In this document: positions 46,323 through 56,274 of the stretch, in pieces
Position numbering within the stretch: position 1 is the first letter of the stretch
Layout: every line of letters begins with the position of its first letter
Assembly (NCBI RefSeq): GCF_030272615.1
Contig: NC_081406.1
Span: 261,753,386-261,817,385, forward strand
Reading direction: 5' to 3'
Origin: Cryptomeria japonica
Lineage: Eukaryota > Streptophyta > Pinopsida > Cupressales > Cupressaceae
DNA: 64,000 nucleotides
Made by a program: the position numbers and the translations under genes
The notes under the pieces: generated by a model
What the model was told of the DNA's origin: nothing
The model's database searches: none
What the model saw: the letters and a program-made list of their open reading frames with translations, nothing else

Positions 46323-48295
46323 TTAATAACTTTCGTAATCGAAAATAGTAGGGAGCTCCTCAGATCTGCCATGTGTTCGATCATGCATAAGGAGTGACCA
46401 AACCTCAAAATCCAAAGTGTCTTCATTAAACCACACCTTCCTATAATTAATTCTAACCCCTGTGTTAGTGAAATAGTCCGCTAAATAATTACCTTCTCTA
46501 TAGTTATGAGAAATATAAGACTCCTCAAAAGTATTGATTATATTCTTAGAGACATTACTAATATTTTCAATCGTCCATGAAGGTGAAATTTTTCCCTTAA
46601 GACATTGAATAATATTATTCGAATCTCCCTCAATCCACACCTTCCTGCATCGAAGTTGCTTAGCAATTTGCAAAGTTTCGAAGGCGCCCATGGCTTCAGC
46701 AAGGTGGTTGGTTCGTGTACCCATGGGGAGTGCCACTGCTGCAATACACCTACCATTATCATCCCTTATCACTCCCCCACACCCAACTAGCCCAAGATTG
46801 CCCTTAGCTGCCCCATCAAAATTAATTTTAACCCAATCTGAAGGAGGGAAATTCCACACACAATTATCTTTAGTCTTATGCCTCTGTCTATAAAATTTAG
46901 GTACAACCAATCTCCATTCCTTAGAAACAATAATCTCAAAGTCATTGATTAGGTTTGAGGAATACAAGGATCTAGCACTGAAGGCCATATTAACATTATC
47001 AGAAATAGGCCTGCAAATATTTTCAGCAACCACATTAGGGGGGAGAGAGGAGTCTCTGAAAACATTATTATTTCTCTCCTTCCAAATCCCCCAAATTACA
47101 CGAGGGAAAACAAAGGACCACAACAAATTGAAGGATGGATTAGAAGAGGGGCTTCTCCATTGTTGAAAGAAATCCAAAATTTGCTGAGGGAAGACCCAAC
47201 CGGGGCACTACTTTTGGAACACACAGCTCCAAATTTCAAATGCAAAAGAGCAGTGAAAAACCAAATAAGAAACCGATTCCTCTTGCAAGAAAAGAAAACA
47301 TCTATTGGGGAGCAAAAAACCCCTTTTACATAAATTATCAGTAGTAAGAATTTTATTCTGAAGCATAAGCTAGAAAAAAATGTTAACTTTAGGGATAAGG
47401 TTCTTCACCCACGTTTTCGCATAGTAGGGGGGAGAGAAGGAGCAGGAGACAACAAAGAAACATCAGATGCCACCAGAAAGCGGCCCAAAGAAGTCCCTTT
47501 CCAAATCAGAGAGTCCTTATAGTTCAGACAAGGGAAACAAGAGAGAAGAGACAACTGGATAGGATGCAAGGAAGGAAAAGTCTCAGAAAAATTAACCCAA
47601 CTAGAATCTCTTCAGTAATCAGCAACAAGAACACCAAAAGCCTCTTTGCAATCATCCATACAAGGAGAAAAATCCGATAAATCATAGAGAGGACCAAAAG
47701 GAAGCCAGGAATCTTCCCAGAATCTGATAGTCTTGCCATCTCCCAGCTTCCAAATACTTCCCTTCGAAGCAACGTCCTTGGCCTTAAGCACATTATTCCA
47801 AAGAAAAGAACCAGGAGGGAGAGCGTCTGTAATAAAAAAATCTTTTAGAGAGGGGAACAAAACAAATACTTACTACACCACATCAAGTTCCATTGACAGT
47901 TGTTTTAAAAAATTCTCCAAATCTGTTTAGCCAAAAGAGCTTGATTAAAGGATGGTATGCTTCAAACACCCAGGCCTCCTCCAACTTTAGGTATACAAAC
48001 ACTCTCCCAAACAAGAAGAGGCATATGCTTTTTCTCCTCCACCCCAGACCAGAGGAACCGTTTCTGATTTCTTTCAATAACTTCAACAAATTTGGAAGGG
48101 ATTTTGAAGAGACTAAGAGCATAGACAGGGAGATTTTGAAGAGTTGACTTCAAAAGTTATAATTTCCCAGCCTGACTTCATAAAGCTCCTTTCCAACCAG
48201 CCAGTTTTTTATTGAATCTATCAATCAAAGACAACCAAAAAGAATCAGGCGATTTCAAGCAAAGGGGGAGGCCCAGATAACCCTTATTGGAACTA
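46323..48295 (-). pseudogene. LINE ORF2, 5'-truncated (RT C-terminus, zf-RVT, RNase H)
   Basis: Minus-strand L1-type LINE. The 5' end of the preserved part shows the RT thumb region (GYLGLPLCLKSP, then GWKGAL, then KSTLQNLPVYALSLFKIPSK), followed by RFLWSGVEEKKHMPLLVWE, WNNVLKAKD and IWKLGDGKTIRFWEDSWLP, and a decayed zf-RVT region near 47200-47400. The last 285 codons (47177-46323) form a clean plant-LINE RNase H (WVKINFDGAAKGNLGLVGCG, NHLAEAMGAF, IEGDSNNII). The RT catalytic region and endonuclease are missing, as in most LINE copies, which are truncated at the 5' end. Several frameshifts lie between 47180 and 48150. Confidence 0.88.
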
Positions 48296-49182
48296 AGTGG
48301 TGTAGCTTGTTTATCATGCGTTTAAGGCTTGAAGTTGAAACTACTAATGTATTTTTGGTTTCAACTTTTATGTCTTTGATGATTTCTAGTGTAAATAACA
48401 TTTCATTTTCTTAAGGTTAATATAGATTGTTTACTATCCATTGTGGGCTTGTACTTTTGTAGGGTGGTTCCAAATTGCTATATGTGTAGTATCTCCCTTT
48501 GCCTTAGTAGATCTTGGGTACAAGAAAAATCTATAATGATGGTCATTTTTTAATTTTAGTAGGAGGCCTGCTTGGGGATTTCATCACCCCAGTGTTCAAC
48601 CTCAAGCACACAACTCTAAGGGCTATAAAAAGGGATGAAAGTGAAAGATTGAGTATAATCCTATCAGGTTGTGGGCAGGTGTGTCCTTTTTGTTGCCTTA
48701 TGATGTAGGACACATTGGGTGAGGAACTAGGTCTAATTGCAAAATCTTGATCAACCTATATTGGGTCTCCATGTCTTAGCCCCACACCGATGTTCTTGGA
48801 GTTGTATTATGAACTCTTATTTTTAGAAAACTAACCTTTGTAATTACTTGATAGTTTATGGTGTGTGGATTGCACCCCATATATACTCCTCATGTACCTC
48901 CCATGGTAAGAGATAAATTGCCTAGTTTATAAGGTCCCCAGATCTTCAGGGTAAGAGGAAAAGTGAGCTAGTGTTAGTTGAGCTTATACTACCAAGACCA
49001 TTCCACTGGTCCTCTATCTACCAGCTATGGATAGGAATTTTGTTGTAGGATCTCTATTAAAGTAGCATCTACCCTTGAGTTAGTATTGTAATTTCTTATG
49101 ATTGACTATTTAACCAATGAGTTATACCAGAAGAATTAGCTAAACCTTTTGGCTGATTTAGGCGCTTGCTATGAAAACTATA
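48296..49182. other. Spacer, possible plus-strand gypsy leader remnant
   Basis: No coding signal. The text resembles untranslated leader sequence and is followed, beyond the inverted repeat, by a gag-like relic in the plus direction. The inverted repeat may therefore have landed in an old gypsy leader. Weak evidence. Confidence 0.35.
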
Positions 49183-49890
49183 TTTTAGAGTTATACAGTC
49201 TAAGTCAACAACCAAAATATTCTTTTGTGTTTTTTAATTGTTTGTTAAGAAACCAAAATTTCACCAAAATTGAAATGAAGCCTTAGAGAAAATAGAGTAC
49301 CACATTTGTTAAATCCTATCATGCATACACCAAATTTTCTATGCAATTGTGTAGTTCTGTAACACATATGTTAAAATCTATCACACATTTGTCAATTGCA
49401 ATCTTGCAATTGTCTAAATCTACTATGCATTTGTCAGCTACTATCACGCATTTTTCTGACAAACTTAGGAACTTTTAGTACTACAACAAAACTATCAATT
49501 AGGATTCAAGTAAGACCTTTGAGATATTCGTGACCATCAAAATAATGAGACTTACATTTGCATTGTATTTTAATGTTGCATTCAATAGGTTTATACCTCT
49601 TAGGATTGTTATAGTATAGTCTTTGCTTAACATTCTATTTAGCCTAGTTTGCATTTTCAATCTATAACATAGGTGGTCATTTACCATTTATCTTGTATCA
49701 TCAATCAATCTTGCACTTTAGCTTTAATAAAATTTAAGGAAACCTAAGAAACACTTATAGGATCAATACCATAGGCATTGTTAGGAAATTTTGGACCTTG
49801 TCAACCACTTTTGTTTACCTTTTTCACCAATAGTTGAACCCTAGACTCACCAGTCTAGTAATGGGAAGGACTATCGAATTCACCATCATC
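49183..49890 (+). repeat. Left arm of a large inverted repeat (708 bp)
   Basis: Reads from TTTTAGAGTTATACAGTC to CACCATCATC. Its reverse complement recurs at 49930-50627 with roughly 88-90% identity by eye and small indels. A 62-codon frame in each arm (minus strand here, plus strand in the other) encodes nearly the same peptide, which is a by-product of the symmetry and not evidence of a gene. Inside each arm, words such as CACATTTGTCAATTGCAATC recur loosely. Confidence 0.92.
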
Positions 49891-49929
49891 AAATTTATTG
49901 AAAGGAAATCTAGCCCTTTAAATCAAGTT

Positions 49930-50627
49930 GATGATAGTGAATTTGATAGAGTCTTGCCCTTTACTAGACTTATGAGTCTAGGGTTCAACTATTGGTAAAA
50001 AAGGTAAATAAAAGAGATTGACAAGGTCCAAAATGTCATAACAATGCCTATGGTATATCCTATAAGCATTTCTTAGGTTTCCTTAAATTGTATTAAAGCT
50101 AAAGTGCAAGATTGATTTGATGATACAGGCTAAATGGTAAATAACCACCTATGGTATAGACTGAAAATGCAAATTGGGATAAATGGAATGTTATGCAAAG
50201 ACTATACTATAACAATTCTAAGAGGTATAAACCTGTTGAATGCAACATCAAAATACAATGCAAATGTAAGTCTCATTGTTTTGATGGTCACAAATATCTC
50301 AAAGGTCTTACTTAAATCCTAATTGATATTTTTGTTGTAGTTCTAAAAGTTTCTATGTTTGTCAGAAAAATGTGTGATAGTAGCCGACAAATGCATAATA
50401 GATTTAGACAATTGCAAGATTGCAATTGACAAATGTGTGATACATTTTAACATATGTGTTACAAAACTACACAATTGCATAGAAAAGTTTGCATATGTGT
50501 GACAGGATTTAACAAATGTGGTACTCTATTTTCTCTAAGATTTCGATTCAATTTTGGTTTCTTAACAAACAATAAAAAACACAAAAGAACATTTTGGTTG
50601 TTGACTTAGACTGTATAACTCTAAAAT
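49930..50627 (-). repeat. Right arm of the large inverted repeat (698 bp)
   Basis: Separated from the left arm by 39 bp. Together they could fold into one hairpin of about 1.4 kb. No target duplication is evident at the outer ends. Candidates are a foldback or MITE-like element, or a hairpin source of small RNAs. Confidence 0.92.
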
Positions 50628-51742
50628 CTAGAGTTCCTTAAAGTTTTAAAAATCCCAAAAACATAGGATTGCATTGTCATTTCCTTAGTTGCATTTTCAT
50701 CCAAAAATTAAAAATATCCAAAAACATAGTGTATGTATGTAATCATCCTTTAGTCACATCCTCATAGCATTTCTTAGTTGAATTATCATAGACTCATTCC
50801 CAACCTTCTCAAAACATAAAAAACCACAATTTTTTTTATGAAAATCCATAAAATCCCAAAGAAAAAAACAACTAATCAAAACCAAGTATCAAGATCACAT
50901 CCAAAGCAACACCTTTTTTGTTCGAAACATGACTAGTCCTAACCTAAATTTGGATTGGTTAGAGAAAATGATGAGGGAATTTAGGGAAACTATCCTTCTA
51001 ATTGAAAGAGAATCACAATTATGCCAACCTTCATTCTCTTATGAGACCCTATCATCACAAACAACCTATCCTCCATATTAATCCAATTTACACATGGCCC
51101 AAAACTATCCAATCTCGACAGTTTCTCACCCCAATCCCAATTACAAACCATACAATTTTCACATTTATCTTTCTACCAACAACCTAACATTACACCTCAC
51201 ATGTTACAAACAAACATGACAAAACAACCTCAACCAACAAACACAAACTTCAACCAAATCCCAAATCTGAACCAAACAAATCCAAAATCAAAAGACAACC
51301 ATGTCAAAGCCTCAAAGTCATTCACATACTCATCCAAACAATAATCACATACTAAACCTTTTCACAAAGGCTCTCAAAGCATCAAAACAAAAACATGTTG
51401 ATTAATACATGTTTTTTAAGAAAGATCAAAATCATATACCTATGTCTAGCAATGGCTCATCCTCCCATGAATAAATTGACTCTCAAGTGGCCTTCATATC
51501 TCCCACCATTTCTTCATCCCCTAAAGTTTCACAAACACTATCTCCATCAAACGATACATCACTTATCACTTCTCCATATCCTTAAGGGAGTGTTTTTGTT
51601 GTTGTTAGTCTATCCTCATGGATTTCCAAGCTCCTCACTACCTTAGGTTCTATCCCTTCACACTATTTTGGGTTTTACTCTTTATTGAAGGTTTCTTAGT
51701 ATATTTTTTCCAATCTATTATCCTAGTAGGTCTAGCAAGATA
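50628..51742 (+). pseudogene. Degenerate gypsy gag-like relic
   Basis: Around 50940-51400 the plus strand reads NLDWLEKMMREFRETILLIE and then a Gln/Asn/Pro-rich stretch with one stop after about 45 codons (PNPNYKPYNF, NQIPNLNQTNPKSK). A helix followed by a Q/N/P-rich region is the style of a gypsy gag N-terminus, but there is no diagnostic motif. The A-rich leader before it (50640-50900) contains AAATCCATAAAATCCCAAAG, similar in style to leader sequence in the complete element. From 51400 on nothing is recognised. Confidence 0.35.
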
Positions 51743-51850
51743 GACCTATTTTGGGATTAGATGAGTAACTAAGCCACAATATAGTAGGAAGTTTGTGAGA
51801 TAATCTTATTTTGGGATTAGATGAGTAACCCGACCACGATATAGTAGGGA
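51743..51850 (+). repeat. Tandem near-duplicate, about 55-60 bp unit
   Basis: Two copies sharing TATTTTGGGATTAGATGAGT and CACGATATAGTAGGGAG (first copy CACAATATAGTAGGAAG), separated by a short T-rich link. The second copy ends in GGGAG directly before TGTTGAAA. That looks like a copia polypurine tract meeting an LTR on the plus strand, or may simply be the flank of the minus-strand gypsy LTR. Confidence 0.75.
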
Positions 51851-51851
51851 G

Positions 51852-52734
51852 TGTTGAAAAAAATGATATAGTTGAGAATCACTTTGGCTACAACTAGATT
51901 TATTTTACAAGTTTCCTAAATTAAAAATTTATGCTTTGGTCATCAATTGTAACCTTATACAGTGAAAATGGATAACAACAATATTGAAAGGCTAAATAGA
52001 TTCAACCACAAAACCCTAGCCTAACAACAACAAAGATCCACCATAACATATGAAAATTACCTAAGACAATGCAAATCAAATGAAATCACAAAGATTATAC
52101 CATCACATGTCCAATAGGGTTTGGATCTCCATTCTTCCTATCTCCATTGATCTTGCTTGATATATTTGCTCTCAGATTTTGTGTGCACAGGAGCTCAACA
52201 AAGAATGGAAATGTGGTTGCAAGTAGGATCGCATATGAGAGATCGAATGCTAGGATGCTTGATTAGAATGTATATGTTCAGGGGTTGAATGCATAGGGTT
52301 GATAATGAAGGAAGCATCTCCTTATATAGAAGACACTATAAGAAATGGAGGGATAAGAATGAGAGGTGTAAAAGATAAATGGTCAGCTATGATTAGAGGG
52401 TAGGAAGAGAAAATAAGAAAATAATGAGAGGGTAGGTAGTGTATGAATTAAGAGATGAATGACATGTGTCATAGGTAGAAATGATTAACGAATTAATTAA
52501 ATAAATAAAGATTTATTTAATTAATAGAGGAAGTGGGATCAATTAAATAAATAAGATATTTATTTAATTTAGGAAAAGGATAATTTAAATAAATAAATGT
52601 ATTTATTTAAATGAGAAATAAGGTTAGAAGAGGATAAATGAATTAATTAAATAAATAAAGATATTTATTTAATTAATAGAAGAATTAGGTTAAAATATTT
52701 ATTTAATTAGACATGACAATTTTAAGTGTCTACA
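51852..52734 (-). repeat. 3' LTR of the second gypsy element (left end approximate)
   Basis: The minus strand starts TGTAGACACTTAAAATTGTC next to the polypurine tract, has the TAAT-rich U3 (52490-52730) and a TATA box TATATAAG at 52321-52328. The left end at 51852 is chosen because a TG/CA end there gives an R-U5 of about 450 bp, as in the complete element. It is not confirmed by a partner. Confidence 0.65.
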
Positions 52735-52753
52735 TTTTGCCCCTCTTTGAGAC
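52735..52753 (-). other. polypurine tract of the second gypsy element
   Basis: Minus strand GTCTCAAAGAGGGGCAAAA, touching the LTR. The block at 52821-52840 (CTCTCCAGGGGGCATATCAT on the minus strand) is the counterpart of 35330-35348 and 12299-12317. Confidence 0.88.
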
Positions 52754-52997
52754 AATGCAACTTGTTGCATTGTTTCAAAGAAGATAATATGAACTGATAC
52801 AAAGTTGCCCCAAGATGGGAATGATATGCCCCCTGGAGAGATTGGATGAAAATGTCTGGAAAGATCACAGACAATCTCTTGATAAGAAAGAAAGGGTAGA
52901 ATGGATTGGCTAGATAGGATAGAGTGACAAAGTCACAGGATAAAGAAGACTGACTTGGGAAACGAGGGCTAGGGCTAGGACTAGGGCTAGGGCAGTC

Positions 52998-53003
52998 TAT
53001 AAG
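52998..53003 (+). promoter_or_regulatory. TATA candidate for the PMD gene of element 2
   Basis: TATAAG about 95 bp upstream of the exon 1 ATG, preceded by a CTAGGG-repeat stretch (52967-52993). Same spacing as in the complete element. Confidence 0.5.
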
Positions 53004-53095
53004 ATAGACCACGAGGGGAAAACATCCTCATTGTCATCCACACATCCCAGAGATCAGAGTGCATAGAGAGAATAGAGCAGCAACAGTCAGCAACG

Positions 53096-53161
53096 ATGGC
53101 ATTGGTTCATAGATTCGATCATGTTCGCCGATTTCAGAGGCCAACAGATGCAAGAGAGTTA
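53096..53161 (+). CDS. PMD gene exon 1, element 2 (22 codons)
   Basis: ATG at 53096 gives MALVHRFDHVRRFQRPTDAR and two more residues, directly followed by GTGAGT, a strong splice donor. Phase 0. The core HRF-x2-VRRFQRP is shared with exon 1 of the complete element (34956-35033, minus strand), although the surrounding DNA is very different. That argues for selection on a short coding exon. Confidence 0.75.
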
Positions 53162-53275
53162 GTGAGTACCACAAAACCTCCTTGTGTTTTGTCGCATTAA
53201 ATGTTGTCATAAATGCATATTAGGTATAGAAATAAATACACATTTAGGTATGTCAAACAAGGTCAAAAAATGCCA

Positions 53276-53510
53276 AGGCGCGTCTGTGCTAGTGCCAGGT
53301 GCGTTCGGGTTAGCTAGGCGCATCTGTGCAGGAAAAGGCGTCTATGTCAAATACGAGCGCGTCTGCATTGTGCAGGTGCATTTGTGCAATGTGGGCACGT
53401 CTGTGCAGAGCAGGCGCGTCTGTGCAAAGCATAGGCACGTCTGTGTATTCTAGGCACATCTGTGCAAAGAAGGCGCATTTGTGCAATATGCAAGTGTGTT
53501 TGTGTCTTCA
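53276..53510 (+). repeat. Array of GGCGCGTCTGTGCA-type motifs (about 12 units)
   Basis: Units of about 18-22 bp such as AGGCGCGTCTGTGCAAAG, GGGCACGTCTGTGCAGAG and AGGCGCATTTGTGCAAT. Many can form a tiny stem, GCAC...GTGC. The sequence differs from the AGCGCT array of the complete element, but it sits at the same point of the gene and shares the GCGC core. Confidence 0.9.
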
Positions 53511-53516
53511 AGGTCG

Positions 53517-54065
53517 AATCGACAGATCTGTGATGAACATACGCTGTCGATTGGATAAGCTACTAAGAGGATACAGTCAAGCAGGTCCTCTAGGGAAGAC
53601 TAGGATAGTAGATAGGGCTAGGATTGACACTTCTGTGATAGAACATATGTTGCCAATCAAGAAACTACTTAAGAAGATACACTCAAGCAGAGGCCCTAGG
53701 ATAGGATAGATCGAGACACTTTGTGATGAACAGTGAGTACCAAGACATAGTACTTTGTGATGAACAGAGAGTACTAATATGAGCAGCACTTTGTGATGAA
53801 GAGGGAATGCAAATATGAGCAACACTTTGTGATGAACAGGGAGTGCAAATATGAGCAGTACTTTGTGATGAACATGGAGTGCAAAAACACGTAGTACTTT
53901 GTGATGAACAACGAGTACCACTAGGATAAAAGCAACATTTTGTGATGAACAGGGAATGCCACTAGGATAGAAGCAACACTTTGTGATGAATAGTGAGTGT
54001 CACTAGGAGAGAGTATCATAAGCACTTAGGATAATAAGCAGCATTTTGTGATGAACAGGGAATGC
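53517..54065 (+). repeat. Hairpin array with constant loop TGTGATGAACA
   Basis: Eleven copies. The first has a perfect 9-bp stem, AATCGACAG with CTGTCGATT, around ATCTGTGATGAACATACG. A second longer copy lies near 53626-53657. Nine shorter units from about 53715 have 4-7 bp stems around TTGTGATGAACAG: GTACT with AGTAC, GCATT with AATGC, ACACT with AGTGT, CACT with AGTG. Stem bases change together while the loop stays constant. Confidence 0.85.
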
Positions 54066-54101
54066 CACTTTGACTGACAAAGTTGATTTGCTTGACTGTA
54101 G

Positions 54102-56117
54102 GAGTACCTACCTATGCTGGAGTCACGGGAGAGATTCCCATCGACTCAGAGTTTACGACCGAAGCTAACATTTGAGGATAGAGAAGCTATTGAGGTTATG
54201 GGCTTGCAACATATTCTGTATGTGCCTGAGTTTTGGGCGAACATGGGATTGCTGACTGCGCTAGCTGAGAGATGGCACTCAGAGACTTGTAGTTTCCATT
54301 TGCCGATGGGTGAGATGATAGTTAGCTTAGAGGATGTTTACAGGATTCTGAGGATATCGATAGATGGGGAGTTGATTCCCTACGATCGAGGCGGAGACAG
54401 GGATGCCCTGAGATGAGTGTTTCAGGATCCGGGATTGGAGATGAGAGCAGGACACATGGCTTGGGATACCATGACGCGGACATGATTGGCACTACCATGA
54501 GTACTGGCAGGAGTGATCAGTGGGTTCCTGTGTCTAGACAGGGTGACACGAGGGTTGGCTGTGGGTTGGGGGAGCACATTGGAGACACTAGTGACATAGC
54601 ATACCAGATACGCCTGGGGACCATGCGTGCTTGCACATTTGTACTATGAGCTTCATCAGTTTGTATACCATGGATCCGTAGGATTGGACTACGGAGTGAC
54701 ATTATTGTAGGTATGGGCTTATGAGCATCTACCGGTTACCCGACCAATTCATTTCAGAGGCAGGGGCCATGGGCGCAGTTTTGTGCATTTATATGATATG
54801 ATTACATCTCAGCCGCGGATTGAGAGATTGGAGTATTGGCACCCGGTCATCGATGAGATTGACACTGTGGTATGGAGACCATACTGAGAGTGCGAGGAGT
54901 GGGAGGATGACGCAGTGGAGCTGCCATATACATTTAGGATCAGGTATCTGATTAGGCGGACACCCTCTGTACTGGAGAGGCAGTTGGTGGACAGGGTTGG
55001 CAGGCAGTTCGACATGATTCAGCAGATGCCACGGGGTTCTGGGATGTATGCTTGGACAGTGAGGGATCAGGCACACTTTGGGTCGTTATTGTCATATGAT
55101 TAGACAGTGATGCAACTGGTAGAGATGGTGCCCTTGCCTTGGGATATGTGGCCAAAGATAGAGGATACAGGGATGGATGCAGAGTATACTGCATATTGGG
55201 CTGAGCATCCATTTGCACGACTGATAGACCCAAGAGAGCAGATAGATGGAGACAGCGGAGGTGATGAGGATGATGATGGAGATGGCGGAGGTAGAGGCCG
55301 ATAGAGGAGGCAGGGGGTGATAGGAGAGAGGAGAGTGGCTCCACGGAGAGAGGGTGGAGAGGAGAGACAGGCTCACGTGGTGAGAGGCAGAGGTGGGTTG
55401 CCTTTACAGGTGCCAGCAGCACAGGGTCCTAGATAGGTATAGGGGGGACAAGGACGAGGACAAGGGCAGGGGGTGATAGGAGAGAGGAGAGTGGCTCCAC
55501 GGAGAGAGGGTGGAGAGGAGAGACAGGCTCACGTGGTGAGAGGCAGAGGTGGGTTGCCTTTACAGGTGCCAGCAGCACAGGGTCCTAGATAGGTATAGGG
55601 GGGACAAGGACGAGGACAAGGGCAGGGGCAGCCACAGGTACATGGACAGGGGAAACCACATGAGAAACCATATGTATAGGGGGGAGAGGAGGAGGATGAG
55701 CTATTGGAGTTGAGGGAGATCTGCCAGGGACAGGCAGATGAGATCCAGGATCTCAAGCGGGAGAGGGATAGGCTCAGGAGACAGCTGAGGGATATTGAGT
55801 GGGAGTGGGAATAGGCTATCTGGTGCTATATAGAGGTTGAGACAACACTAAGGGCAGGGAGGCAGGCGACAGAGGACACAGGAGCTGGATATGCTTATGT
55901 TCTGCGAGCCGGGGAGGAGATAGGCTACTAGAGAGACCTATACTATGGAGCAGTGCCACCAGAGCAGTGGGCTAGGAGCTTCCATAGACCATCGTGGACA
56001 ACAATGACCACTGGAGGGAGGGATAGGAGATAGGCGTCTAGTGGTGGGGTCATGGGTCCTTCCAGGGCTCAGACTCCGTCGAGGCCAGGCGGCTCCGAGG
56101 GAGGGAGTTCATCATAG
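54102..56117 (+). pseudogene. PMD gene exon 2, element 2
   Basis: From EYLPMLESRERF the frame matches exon 2 of the complete element: LLTALAERWHSETCSFHLPM, GEMIVSLEDVYRIL, GLAVGWGEH, YEHLPVTRPI, VVWRPY and ECEEWEDDAVELPY. The C-terminal half has RQF-x8-GSGMYAWTVRDQAHFG, an acidic Gly/Asp stretch, an Arg/Gly-rich linker containing a perfect 156-bp duplication, a coiled coil (EIQDLKRERDRLRRQL) and a closing SSGGVMGPSRAQ shared with SSGGVMGPLRQE of element 1. Numerous stops and local frameshifts (for example after GDRDALR at 54415, and near 54648-54890). PMD proteins are nuclear silencing-related factors in plants; the role inside the element is unknown. Confidence 0.8.
55311..55622 (+). repeat. 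Perfect 156-bp tandem duplication in the PMD gene
   Basis: 55311-55466 and 55467-55622 appear identical. 156 is a multiple of three, so it adds 52 codons to the Arg/Gly-rich linker without shifting the frame. Lack of divergence marks it as recent, after the gene had already decayed, or as a collapsed or expanded assembly repeat. Confidence 0.92.
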
Positions 56118-56213
56118 CCTAGAGGGCTCCCTATGTATCAGTTTTGTACCATTTTGTATGATGACACCTTCGGGTGATTGTAGCCATATGATTTTGGCAT
56201 CATTGTATCATGA

Positions 56214-56216
<3 letters not shown>

Positions 56217-56272
<56 letters not shown>
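56217..56272 (+). repeat. (TA)28 microsatellite
   Basis: Uninterrupted TA units about 100 bp beyond the end of the PMD gene. Confidence 0.98.

Positions 56273-56274
<2 letters not shown>

Larger units (their letters stand above)
53162..54101 (+). other. Putative intron with two repeat arrays
   Basis: GT at 53162 and a pyrimidine-rich acceptor TTTGCTTGACTGTAG ending at 54101. It contains the GCGC-type array (53276-53510) and the hairpin array (53517-54065). Splicing would join exon 1 to GAGTACCTA of exon 2 in frame. Confidence 0.65.

Noticed and set aside
49499-50322. Two matching 62-codon peptides on opposite strands as a small gene family
   Set aside because: They are the same sequence read in the two arms of the inverted repeat; no other coding evidence.
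51841-51900. Plus-strand copia 3' LTR start (TAGTAGGGAG followed by TGTTGA)
   Set aside because: It looks like a polypurine tract meeting an LTR, but the following sequence fits the R-U5 of the minus-strand gypsy LTR by length and TATA position. The boundary is left approximate.
52967-52993. Interstitial telomere repeat (GGGCTAGGGCTAGG)
   Set aside because: The plant repeat is TTTAGGG; here the unit is CTAGGG with only about four imperfect copies.
53517-54065. C/D box snoRNA cluster
   Set aside because: GTGATGA equals box C, but no CTGA box D lies at a suitable distance and the stems close around box C itself.
53276-54065. CRISPR-like array
   Set aside because: Units are adjacent, imperfect and without unique spacers, in a plant transposon intron.
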